Positions 1 to 9,662 of a stretch of 64,000 bases of DNA are shown in pieces. The number at the start of each line of letters is the position of its first letter. The stretch's first letter is position 1. The stretch comes from Limnanthes douglasii subsp. nivea (Eukaryota; Streptophyta; Magnoliopsida; Brassicales; Limnanthaceae). The DNA lies in contig JAUPFV010000005.1 of assembly GCA_036936605.1 (NCBI GenBank), positions 55,262,742-55,326,741 on the forward strand, given 5' to 3'. A program made the translations under genes and the position numbers. The notes under the pieces were generated by a model that ran no database searches, was not told the origin of the DNA, and saw only the letters and a program-made list of their open reading frames with translations.

Positions 1-75
1 GAGTCTGTCCGAATTTACGGGGTGATTTTACTTTGGACTACCCTTCCGGGGAGCTCTTCGAATTCGGACTCATCA
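1..75 (-). repeat. E1 3' LTR, terminal fragment
   Basis: Positions 1-75 are identical to 10092-10166, the outer end of the right-hand LTR. On the plus strand the LTR ends in CTCATCA, giving the minus-strand start TGATGAG. It is directly followed by the polypurine tract. The rest of this LTR is cut off by the window edge. Confidence 0.95.
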
Positions 76-89
76 GGAGCCCCTTTTTT
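76..89 (-). other. E1 polypurine tract
   Basis: On the minus strand a purine run AAAAAAGGGGCTCC abuts the TGATGAG start of the 3' LTR, the usual site for plus-strand priming. The same tract precedes the LTR of E3 (42151-42163), and a similar one (AAAGGGGCTAC) precedes that of E5 (51299-51309). Confidence 0.85.
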
Positions 90-232
90 AGGTATTTGAA
101 CAAGTGTCCTTGTTTAAAGAACTGAAAAACAGTCCGATTGAAGAAGTGGTTTTCCAATTCGAAGAGAATTGAGATAGGCCCGGACAGCCCAACCGTTATG
201 AATTCCAAACGGTTCTTTGTCAGAGGTAGTGG

Positions 233-410
233 GACACGTGTCACACCCTGGCTGGTCACTTCAGCCGTTTTTTCATCTGGAAAATCGCACCACTTTATTG
301 AACAAGTAACTTCTTTAAATGCTTTTGATGACGTCAGCGCCGTTTTTTAATCATTGCCCAACTTTTCGGATTCTCCTAGGAATCAAACTCTTTTTTACAT
401 TTACTATAAA
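233..410 (+). promoter_or_regulatory. E1 antisense-gene promoter: G-box, TGACGTCA site, TATA box
   Basis: Upstream of the antisense ATG at 507 lie a palindromic G-box GACACGTGTC (233-242), a palindromic TGACGTCA (329-336) and TATAAA (405-410). The first two are classic plant bZIP sites. The order G-box, then TATA, then ATG about 100 bp downstream recurs in E3 (42306-42485) and E5 (51425-51544) and, less exactly, in E2. Conservation across elements of different age argues for function; transcription itself is inferred. Confidence 0.7.
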
Positions 411-506
411 TTCCATTTGTCTTTCACAGTCTCATTTTCACTTTTACTTTGCCATTTCACTCAAAACTTCATCTCTCTAAAACTTCAAACTTCTCTTAGT
501 TGTTTT

Positions 507-3466
507 ATGTTCACAACAAGAACAGCTCTAATCAAGGGTGGCTGGCTCAATCTTTCAGAACTAGAGAAAGCTCAAAGGGTTGAAAAAGAGAAGAGACTTG
601 CAGCAGGGCTTCCAGCGTCGCCTGCTGAAAATCCAGCCCCTTCAATCGAAGAATCTGATAGAGGTTCGTCGTCTTCGAAAGGTACGAAACCTAGAAAACT
701 CTTTCAATCAACACTCTCCCCAATAGTTTATGGCTCATCAGTCCAAGAGTCAATCCCCACTGTCGAACCGGGGGTCGCTGTTACAAGTGTTAGGAAGAAA
801 ACCACTTTTATTGCTATGGGGTCTGACTCCGATCATTCTCCAGACAAGCTGATCATGAAAAGACCAAGTAGACTGGTTAAGGGACTCTCCTCAAAAAATA
901 CCAGTGAGTCAGGGTCCGGGACAACTGTTAGGACCCTCCGGGAGAGGCCGGTTGGTCCGGAGGCTAGCAGTCCACTACCTCCTAAGGAAACTTCGACCTC
1001 AGAAGCTCAAACTGAGGTGAGAACTCAGAAACATACAACAAGCCGCCAGTCCGGAGGATCAGCTATGCCAAGCTTCATCCCTCCCCGGGCTGTTTCTGCA
1101 GAAGCTCCCCCAACAGTAATGGAGGAGAGGATGGAAGACTCCACTGAGGAGGTCAGGTTTGAGTCCGAGTCTTCCGGACAAGCTGAAACTGCTATAGTTG
1201 TTGCCAAGAAAGGCAAAGAGGACTTGTACCTGAGCCGTCCGGATCTGCCGGAGAGCCTTGAAGGGAAAGTTGGGCCCTGCTTTCACAAGGTAGAATTTAA
1301 GTATCTTTTGTCTTTGTTAAAAACCAAGTACATGTTTATTCATACTAGAGACTTGGGACGGCTTCGCACTAAGTGGGGGATCCCTGAAAACGTAAAGATC
1401 CGAATTCCCATCGATCCGGAGACCCCGATGGATTGCAAAAGAAACAAGATTGTCTTTTTTACGGAGCTGTTCAATTGGGGACTCAGGTTCCCATTGGATC
1501 CGGAGATAGTGCGCTATTTCCATTTAGTCAAGCTATGTCCATCGCAGCTGAGCCCCAACGGATGGTACACCTTGATGTCATGCATTATGGCGTCTAGGCT
1601 GTCCGGAATCCCTCTTCCCATGGAAGAGTTTGCTGCTGTGGCTAATCTGTGCAAGCACCACCAGTTCCCTTTTTATCATTTTAATATGGGGAACAATCTG
1701 AAAGCCGTCGATGATCTCCTGGAGTCGGAGAATAAATGGAGGAGCCAGTTCTTGTTTATAAGTGGCTCATGGGAGAATGGTAAGAAGATTAAGGTTGGGG
1801 AGAATCCTAGCCTTCTTCGAAGTAGATGGAGAAGCGATCGTAAGTTCTTTCCTTAAGTTCCTGTTCGTATCTTCCCTTCTTTAAGCTTTCACTAACTAGT
1901 TATTCTTTTGTTTTATTAGAACTGCCAAAAGAGTTCGGAGACTATCTGAAAGCCGGACAGGACACCTGTGGCAAGATAAATACATGGGCCGCAGAGAACT
2001 GGGAGAACCGGTTTCACAAGGCTTTCACTTCGGGGAACTTGGCGAGATCTCACCTGTGGAACACCACAGGTCGAAGGGATTTAACATGGGAGGAGTTCTC
2101 CACCCCTCCTGATGATGACATAGTGCTGAGAAGGTCTCATGAGCTAGATGGGACCCTTTTCCTTCCTCTCCGGGCCAAAGCCCCAAGTAAAATGAAGGGC
2201 CAAAAGAAGAAAGGGAGGAAAATAGCAACGGATACGGAGAAAAAGGCTCCAACTGACACAGAGGTGCCAGTCCCGGCCCAAGTTGATGCAAACCTTCTTC
2301 AGGTGGTAGAAGTGGAAAGTAAGAAACACGGAGAGACTCCCTCAAAACCTTCAAGGGCCTCCAAACGAACTCGCAAGCAAACGAGTGACAGTGCTGATAA
2401 GGAGGCCAAAAAGAAGAAGATTTCTCAAGAAGAAGAGTTTGCTCCCCGGGATCCGGAGCCCACTTTCCCTATTGATCCAACGTTGGCTGAAGAGATCCCG
2501 GAGAATCTTAACGAAGGGATTCCAAGGGAACTCCATACTGATGAGATTGAAAGGGGAGAGATCAATATGGACGAAGTGGATGTCACCGGCCTGGGTCCTC
2601 TGGGTGATTACTTTCTTGGTCTGTCAAGAGATGAGTTTGCTGGGCCATATGTTCCCCCAAGCAGCTCCAACACAGTAAACTTCAACGGTAAGACTTTCTT
2701 GGTCTCCAGCGAGAGAGACGTTATAGCTCATTCCCTCCTGAGCAACGTACAACCAGTACTTACCCTAGAGAGGCAAGTCCGGAGTCAGGCAGAAACCATC
2801 AGAGAACTTAAGTCTGAGAAGGAGAAACTGTCCGATGACCTCAGGACTGCCACTACTAAGGTTGACTTGCTCAAGGAGTCGAACGAACAGCTGAAGAAGA
2901 GTCAAAATGAAAGCAACACAAAAGTTGCCTCTCTAGAGAAAACCCTAGAAGATCTCCGGGCTAAGCTGTCCGGGTTGGAGAAGGACTTGAAAACCTCAAA
3001 AGATGAGACTGCAGCAAAAGAGAAGCTTGTCACCAATCTGACTACTGACAAACTTGCTTTAGAGAATGCAGTGACTCAGGCTGTTGACGAGAAAGCTGCT
3101 CTGGTGAAGGATCAAGAGGCCATGATCAAGGCCAAAATCAATGCTTATGCCAGGGAGATGATCCGGAGTGAGGAATTATTGATTGAAAAGGTGAAGTCCG
3201 ACATGGTCCTCCTATTTCACGAGAAGTTCCCGAAGAGGAGACTTGGGGACTTATGGCGTTACGTGGATGACGATGATCTCCCATATTGGACCATGGTTGA
3301 TGAAGGGTACACTGATATATCCTCATCTGGGGACGAGGAGGAAACCGGAGAGAGTCCGGGTGAAGAAGAGGCTGACCCCAAAGGCAAGAAGGTCATTGAG
3401 GAAAAAAGCGATATCAAGACCAAGGGAACAAATGAGGGTGAGCCATCTTCAAAGGCCCCACCTTAG
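507..3466 (+). CDS. E1 antisense gene: Transposase_28-like / coiled-coil protein, 2 exons
   Basis: The gene has two exons, 507-1839 and 1920-3466. The 80-bp intron has GTAAGT at its 5' end and TTATTAG at its 3' end and is in phase 1; the frame is open through both exons for 959 codons. Residues about 1-240 are Ser/Pro-rich and low-complexity. Residues about 250-510 match the plant 'putative gypsy type transposon' (Transposase_28) domain, with motifs FPLDPEIVRYF, LSPNGWYTL and FTSGNLARSHLWN. A basic, nuclear-signal-like stretch (SKRTRKQ, KEAKKKK) is encoded at about 2355-2420. A long coiled coil follows (residues about 723-852), then an acidic C-terminus (GDEEETGESPGEEE). The start MFTTRTALIKGGW is conserved in E3 and E5. 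The gene converges on pol. The molecular function of these proteins is unknown; a nuclear DNA- or chromatin-linked role is only a guess. Confidence 0.85.
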
Positions 3467-3506
3467 TTGGTAATTTATTCTGTTTACTTTTTGTTCGAAC
3501 CAAAGT

Positions 3507-3610
3507 CCTTGGAAGGCCAAGGCACCTTTTTTTGTGATGCTGTCCGTTTTGACCGGACAGATTTTTGTATTGTGTTTAAACTTGTTTAAAAAGTCCTTGG
3601 AAGGCCAAGG
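3507..3610. other. Three hairpins in the E1 convergent 3' region
   Basis: The 465-bp spacer between the two convergent genes (3467-3931) contains two copies of the hairpin CCTTGGAAGGCCAAGG (3507-3522 and 3595-3610; 6-bp stem, 4-base loop). A third, different hairpin lies between them at 3540-3560 (CTGTCCG paired with CGGACAG). E5 has two degenerate copies of the first at the same place. No function is established; 3'-end formation of one or both transcripts is a possible role. Nothing else is evident in the spacer. Confidence 0.6.
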
Positions 3611-3931
3611 CAACTTTAAGTTTATTGAATGAACGTTTTATCTCGCACAACCCTTCTCTTATTCCATAGTCTGTTTAAATATCTTGGAGTTTAAGTAATT
3701 TCGAGTTATCGTGTTGTGAGAGTGTTTAGTTTCTCTGGCTAGAATTTAAGTAGCCCTTAGACTTTTCAGTCCGGATAGTATGACAATCAACAGAATTTTG
3801 CAAAAACTTAGAAAATTTATTCAAAAAAGCTCCACGTTTCATTTAAAGCTCTCCGTGGCGCCGGAGAGAGGTAGTGGTATGCCCCCAAATATTTACATGG
3901 ATGTTTAAACAAGTAAATATTTACATAAGTT

Positions 3932-6900
3932 TTATTCCAAATACATTCGAAGGTGTTCAATATTCCAAGGGTGAGTTAAAACCCTGCCATCCTTGTCTTC
4001 CAACCAGTATGTGCCAGGTTTGATTCTTTCAACCACAGTGTAGGGGCCCTCCCAAGTTGGGGCCAACTTTCCGAAGAGCTTTTCCTTGGTATGCAAGAAA
4101 ACTTTTCTTAATACCTTATCTCCTGGTTGAAAGTCCCTTCTTCTAACTTTAGAAGCAAACCTGCTTCTCATCAAGCCCTGATAGTGTGCCATTCTAAGAT
4201 GAGCTTTTACCCGCCTTTCTTCAATTAAATCAAGTTGATTTCTAACTGTCATTTCATTAGCCTGTCCGGAGAAGTTGTGCACTCGAAAGGAGGGAAGTGT
4301 CTTTTCTATGGGGGCTACTGCATCCATCCCATAGACCAAGGCAAAAGGTGACTCTTGTGTTGCAGCCCCAGGTGTTGTCCGGTAGGCCCACAAGACTTCT
4401 TGTAAATAACTAGGCCACTTCCCAGCAGCCCCTTCCAAATTTTTCTTTAAACCAGACAGTATCGTTCTGTTAGCCACTTCAACTTGCCCATTGGCTTGTG
4501 GGTGGAATGGTGAAGAAAAGCAGTGCTGAATACCCCTTGAGGCACAGAAGCTCTCCATTTCTCTGTTGTCAAACTGTGGCCCATTGTCTGTTGTTATTCT
4601 CTGGGGAACACCAAATCTGCAACATATGTTGGATAGAATGAATTTTATAACAGCCTTTGATGTTGTTCCTGCCAAGGGGGCTGCTTCTATCCACTTCGAA
4701 AAGTAGTCAATGGCTACGATTATGGTTTTACGCCCTCCGGACGCCATAGGGAGAGGCCCAACTAAGTCCAATCCCCATCGAGCAAAAGGGATAGGCTCAG
4801 AAATTGATTCCATAGGAATGGCTGGTATATGAATTTCATTGCTGTACCTCTGGCATGGGTCACACCTTCTTACCAGTTCCTTGGCATCTTTCATTATTGA
4901 AGGCCAATAATATCCGGAGAGAAACACTCTTCTTGTTAATGCTCTAAATCCACAATGGGCTGAACCCTCACCATCATGCAATTCGGAGAGAACCATTTGT
5001 GACTCATGATCTCCTAAACAGCGTAGGAGAGGTTTGCTATAGGATTTCTTGTACAAGACCTCTCTAATCAGGATGAAACCACGAGCCTTGTGTTTTAGAG
5101 TTCTGGCTTGTGATTTATTCAAAGGTACGATGCCATCGGACAGATATTGTATAAGAGGAGACCTCCAATCCTGAGGCTTATTTACTTGTATTTCAAAGAC
5201 TCCTTCTTTTTCCCCTTCATTAAGTTGAATAGAAGGACTTTCAAGCACATGGATCCATGGATAGGACTCCGTGTATGCTATTGTTGCCAACGAGTCTGCT
5301 AGCTCATTCTCTGCCCGGGGAATATGTTCATAGACAACAGCTTTAAACTTCATTGCTTCATTTTTCAAGAGAAGTAAATATTTAATCAATTGTTCTTTTC
5401 TAGCTTCTGATAGGCCCAAGGCATGGTGGACAAGCAATTGGGAGTCACTTAGCAGCTTGACCCTTTTTGCTCCACAGATATAAGCCAATTTCAACCCAGC
5501 TATAGCTGCTTCGTATTCGGACTCGTTATTAGACGCTCTGAAAGCAAAACAAATAGCTTGGAACATGTTGTCCCCATAGGGGGAAGTAAGACATATTCCT
5601 GCCCCAGATCCTATGGCACTGGATCCTCCATCTGTTCGGACAATCCACACTTTTTTGTCTTTTGAATCAGCAGATTGTTCTGAGTCCCTATCAGAATGGA
5701 ATTCGACCAGAAAATCAGCCACAGCTTGAGCTTTTACTGCTGTTCGAGGAGCAAAGTCTATGTCGAAGTCCCCCAACTCTACTGACCACTTTGTCATTCT
5801 GCTTGAAATGTCTGCTTTTTGAAGGACATTCTTTAAAGGGAAGGATGTCCGGACAACGATAGGATGAGCCTGAAAATAAGGCCTCATCTTTCTTGCAGCT
5901 ATCACCAAGGCCAATGCTAATTTTTCAAGTTTCAAGTAACGGCGTTCAGCATCAATCAGGCTTTTGCTGATGTAGTATACCGGGTGAGGATACCCATCAA
6001 CCTCCCTTACTAGCACAGCACTGATGGCACAGCTCGAAACAGCTAAATACACAAAGAGAGTCTCCCCCTCGATTGGTTTAAACAAGGTCTTGGGAGAGGA
6101 CAGATGCTTCTTAATCTCATTGAATGCCTCATCACACTGTGGTGTCCACTCAAACCCCTTTGCACCCTTCAAAGTTTGAAAGAAAGGAGCACACCTGTCC
6201 GAAGACCTTGAGATGAATCTGTTCAAAGCTGCTAACCTCCCCGTTAACCGCTGTACTTCTTTAATGTTTCGTGGAGGCTCCATGTGGAACAAGGCATTGA
6301 GTTGGTCCGGGTCAGGCTGTATTCCATGCTCACTTATAATATACCCCAAGAACTTCCCGGACTGCACTCCGAACACACATTTTTCAGGATTTAACTTTAA
6401 ATTTACTTTGGCCAGATTGGCAAAAGTCTCCCGGAGGTCGGACAAGTGCAGCTGCTCATCCACACTTTTCACCATCATATCGTCAATGTAAACCTCCATA
6501 TTTCTTCCAATTTGATCAGCAAATGCCTTATTAACTAACCTTTGATAAGTAGCCCCAGCATTTTTCAAACCAAAAGGCATCACCTTGTAGCAGTGTAGAC
6601 CTCTATCCGTAACAAAAGTGGTATGCTCTTGATCCCTTGGATCCACCTGGATCTGATTGTACCCGGAGAAAGCATCCATGAAGGAGAGTAGCTTGTTCCC
6701 AGAAGTAGAATCTACCAGCTGATCTATCCGGGGAACCGGATACAAGTCTTTTGGGCAAGCTCGATTGAGATCTGTGAAGTCAATGCACATTCGCCATTTA
6801 CCGTTTTTCTTTTTTACCAAGACTGGATTGGCAGTCCACAAAGGATACTGAGATTCTTTAATGTGCCCCATCTTTGTGAGTCTGTCAAGCTCTTGTACAA

Positions 6901-7219
6901 TGACATCAGCCTTTTCTTTTGAGAAAGCTCTCCTCTTTTGCACCACTGGTGCTACGTCTCTCCGGACAGATAAGTGATGGGAAATCACTTCTGATGGAAC
7001 TCCAGTAACATCAGCATTACACCAAGCAAAGACATGCTGATGGTCTTTTAAGAATTTTAACATCTCTTCTTTCAACTCTTGTGGCATTTTGGACCCTATC
7101 TTGACAAATTTCCCTTCTTCCAAGCACTGTGTTTCAACCTCCTCAATTGGGATCAACACTCCGGGGGTCTCCCTAGGGTCGTCAATTTCACCATCACCCC
7201 CAGGAAGGTCCTCAAACTG
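3932..7219 (-). CDS. E1 pol: RT, RNase H, archaeal-type RNase H, integrase
   Basis: This is the replication and integration polyprotein. The first ATG is at 7159, but the frame is open from 7219, just after an in-frame TAG. The RT shows MCIDFTDLNRACPKD and the catalytic YIDD near residue 223 of the ATG form. The first RNase H reads YLAVS where most gypsy enzymes have TDAS, so it has lost its catalytic Asp. The second, archaeal-type RNase H keeps its acidic residues (RTDGG, SEYEAA, SDSQLL; from about residue 505). The integrase has the HHCC zinc region (HCGF..CDPCQR), then DLVGPLP, TDNGPQFDN and NGQVEVANR (the D, D, E triad), and ends in the GPYTVVERI motif. It is uninterrupted apart from the upstream TAG. 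Confidence 0.93.
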   Translation of the reverse strand, partial: QFEDLPGGDGEIDDPRETPGVLIPIEEVETQCLEEGKFVKIGSKMPQELKEEMLKFLKDHQHVFAWCNADVTGVPSEVISHHLSVRRDVAPVVQKRRAFSKEKADVIVQELDRLTKMGHIKESQYPLWTANPVLVKKKNGKWRMCIDFTDLNRACPKDLYPVPRIDQLVDSTSGNKLLSFMDAFSGYNQIQVDPRDQEHTTFVTDRGLHCYKVMPFGLKNAGATYQRLVNKAFADQIGRNMEVYIDDMMVKSVDEQLHLSDLRETFANLAKVNLKLNPEKCVFGVQSGKFLGYIISEHGIQPDPDQLNALFHMEPPRNIKEVQRLTGRLAALNRFISRSSDRCAPFFQTLKGAKGFEWTPQCDEAFNEIKKHLSSPKTLFKPIEGETLFVYLAVSSCAISAVLVREVDGYPHPVYYISKSLIDAERRYLKLEKLALALVIAARKMRPYFQAHPIVVRTSFPLKNVLQKADISSRMTKWSVELGDFDIDFAPRTAVKAQAVADFLVEFHSDRDSEQSADSKDKKVWIVRTDGGSSAIGSGAGICLTSPYGDNMFQAICFAFRASNNESEYEAAIAGLKLAYICGAKRVKLLSDSQLLVHHALGLSEARKEQLIKYLLLLKNEAMKFKAVVYEHIPRAENELADSLATIAYTESYPWIHVLESPSIQLNEGEKEGVFEIQVNKPQDWRSPLIQYLSDGIVPLNKSQARTLKHKARGFILIREVLYKKSYSKPLLRCLGDHESQMVLSELHDGEGSAHCGFRALTRRVFLSGYYWPSIMKDAKELVRRCDPCQRYSNEIHIPAIPMESISEPIPFARWGLDLVGPLPMASGGRKTIIVAIDYFSKWIEAAPLAGTTSKAVIKFILSNICCRFGVPQRITTDNGPQFDNREMESFCASRGIQHCFSSPFHPQANGQVEVANRTILSGLKKNLEGAAGKWPSYLQEVLWAYRTTPGAATQESPFALVYGMDAVAPIEKTLPSFRVHNFSGQANEMTVRNQLDLIEERRVKAHLRMAHYQGLMRSRFASKVRRRDFQPGDKVLRKVFLHTKEKLFGKLAPTWEGPYTVVERIKPGTYWLEDKDGRVLTHPWNIEHLRMYLE

Positions 7220-7230
7220 CTATTGGTCAT

Positions 7231-9589
7231 TTATACGGACTGCCCCCAGTGTTCGTGGAGCCAAGCAGTGGCATAGCATTCTCTTGCAACTTTTTGACTG
7301 CTCCGGACAACCCCAACCTGCCCCTGAACAGCATATTTTAAACACTGATGGACTGTCGAAGCCACTGCGTGCATCCTAGAGAGCCAAGATCTCCCTAGAA
7401 TAGCATTGTAACAAGTGGGACAGTCCACCACAATGAAAAGTATTCTAACCGTTTTCTTGAAAGGGCCTCTGCCCAACAATACTTCTTCTTCGAACTCACC
7501 GATTACATCAGCTGAGCTGCCCGTGAAGCCTACAATCGATCGGTCTGACTTTTGAATCACAGCTGGATTTTTCATTTTCTTGTAAGTATCCAGGAAAAGG
7601 ATATTGGCAGAGCTCCCAGTATCCACCAGGATTCGCCTTATCTCATTGCCCCCTATCGATGCTCCTATGACAACAGCATCTTCATGAGGGCCAGCAATGT
7701 CTCTCAAATCATCCCCATCAAAGACAATGAATGGGAATAAACTTGACGATTGATAAGAGGTCATGCCCCCTTCTAGTTGGGTTGCCAAATTATGAACATG
7801 CCTTTTTCTTGATGAAGTGGTGGGAGCCGTTACAGTGTCCCCTCCGAAAATTGTCAAGGACTCAAAGAATTTAATGAGCCCGGAGACCGACCTGGAACGC
7901 TCCTCTATTGCACCCACTCTGTTCCTTGTTGGATCAGGATCCAAGTATTCAGATTCCACATCAAACCTTTCAACGATTACCATAGCCCCTTCTGGGGCAG
8001 CATTAACCGGACCAGCCCGGTGAGTGTTGTCAGGCCTGTTGCCTCCTCTTCTTTTAACGTATGCACCCAATTTCCCTCTTTCAATCAGGTTCTGAACCTC
8101 TTGTTTCAAGGCTATGCAATCATCAGTGGTATGGCCAATATCATTGTGATATTGACAAAAAGAACTGTTTCGATGTTCTCTGGGAGACTGCAAGGTTGTC
8201 GGTCTCCGGTAGTGTACTTCATCTTTAGTTTTCTCGAAAATGGTTGCCACACTTTCTTTGAGCTCTGCAAACCACTCCGGTTGGACCCACGGCCCCCTTT
8301 TGTTTCTAGAATGCTGACTTTGTGCAGGAGCAGCTGGTTGAGACTGAGCTTTTCCTCTTCCATGCCCCTGTCCGGTTTCTCTAGCTTTGTTGCCGGACTG
8401 GTTTTGATTGGGAGTTGGTGTCACCGGGGTGGATCTCACCTGCCTGTGCACCCTGGTCTTTTTTGTTTCATCAACATTTATTTGCTTGCCGACTTGATTC
8501 AGCAATCCACCCCAAGTCATGGCTTTCTTCCTTGTTACTGAATCAGCCAGGTTGCCCGGGTTCAAACCTTGTCTCAGGGATGCTATTGCCACTTGTTCAA
8601 AGCAATCAGCCAGCCCGTTCTTTGTGTTCACAAAACGACTTATGTATTCTTTCAACGATTCATTTGGCTCTTGGGCACAATGGATTATGGTATCTCCATT
8701 ACCCTTGAGCTCCTTACTCCCCACAAATTGTCTTCGAAAGGCCACCCAAAAGGTATCAAAGTCTCTGATACAACCCTGAGGAAGGCTGTTGTACCACTTC
8801 AGAGCACTCCCCGTAAAGGACTGGGAGAATGCCCTGCAGAGTAGTTTATCATCATCATCAAAGTTCATCATGAAGTTCTTGAATTGCTCCAGATGATTGT
8901 CTGGATCAGTACTGCCATCGTACTTCTCCATCTTGGTGCTATCGAACCTCTTGGGGAGGTTTCCGGATAGGATTTTAGAAGACAGTGGAGACTGCCTCCA
9001 ATTCCTTCCACGACTGAACACGGTATCCTCATTAGGTGTTGCAAAGATACCTGGCTCATCATGGAAGGCAAATGGATCCACCAGCATCCGGTCTATATGT
9101 CTCCGGCTGTGAGATGATCCTTTCCCAATGTGCCTTTTCATTCTTCCATGGTGGTCTCTTTTTCTGGAATACTTTTTAACTTGCTTCTGTTTTTTCCTGG
9201 TTCGCCCCTCATCACTACTGGAGGACAAGGATTTTTCATTTCCCTCACTGTCCGAAGAGCTGTCCGAAGATTCTGAACTTGAGTCAGAACTCTCCACAGG
9301 CTTGGACCGGTGAGACTTTTTTGAACTGGCATGTGTCTTTTTAGTGCTCACATGAGTTCAAAAAAGACTGATGCTCTCGAGGGTTATCAGAACCCTCATG
9401 CTCTCGAGGGTTATCAGAACGATGAGCAACTGATGCTTTGGATTTCTCCTTCATGCCCATCTTGGCCTTTTCAGCCCTCAGAGCTTCTATTTCAACCCTC
9501 AACCTGTCACGCTCCTGGACAGTATATTCATCGTTCTCTTCCACCACTTCGAGCAAAGCTGGTGGAAGCTCTGGATTATCCGGATTCAT
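7231..9589 (-). pseudogene. E1 gag-protease, two frameshifts
   Basis: The natural start is the ATG at 9587-9589 (MNPDNPELPP), 54 bases after the primer site; the E5 copy begins with the same kind of sequence. The frame breaks near 9360, where about 2 bases are missing relative to E5, and resumes in the 7231-9351 frame, whose first ATG is at 9141. The N-terminus is Ser-rich and basic. The Retrotrans_gag domain covers about residues 120-270 of that frame (KMEKYDGSTDPDNHLEQFKNF, ALKWYNSLPQG). A zinc-binding-like CQYHNDIGHTTDDC follows near residue 400, and the aspartic protease has VDTGSSAN near residue 577. A second shift near 7265 ends the frame at 7231. Related elements show gag-protease leading into RT in the frame used by pol. 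Confidence 0.88.
9371..9420 (-). repeat. 27-bp tandem duplication inside gag
   Basis: A 27-bp unit containing CTCTCGAGGGTTATCAGAAC occurs twice in tandem and encodes SDNPREHEG followed by SDNPREHQ. It lies just upstream of the first gag frameshift. E5 has no such duplication, so it arose in the E1 lineage. Confidence 0.85.
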
Positions 9590-9642
9590 TCGGACAGAAT
9601 TCCTTTACTTGGTTTTGAATGTCTGATTCAGGCACCGTCGCC

Positions 9643-9659
9643 TCCCACTGTGGTCGCCA
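9643..9659 (-). other. E1 primer binding site (tRNA-Arg-like)
   Basis: On the minus strand TGGCGACCACAGTGGGA begins three bases after the 5' LTR. Its complement TCCCACTGTGGTCGCCA has the form of a tRNA 3' end with CCA. From memory it fits a plant tRNA-Arg, which Tat/Ogre elements are known to use. E5 has the same site with one change (59234-59250). Confidence 0.75.
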
Positions 9660-9662
9660 ATT

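Noticed and set aside
7231..7270. Programmed ribosomal frameshift between gag-protease and pol
   Set aside because: No slippery heptamer or stable structure is evident, and E2 suggests a single ancestral frame; a one-base lesion is simpler.
8112..8363. Frames inside gag and pol on either strand (many of 60-170 codons)
   Set aside because: They overlap clear gag-pol coding sequence and show no domain of their own.
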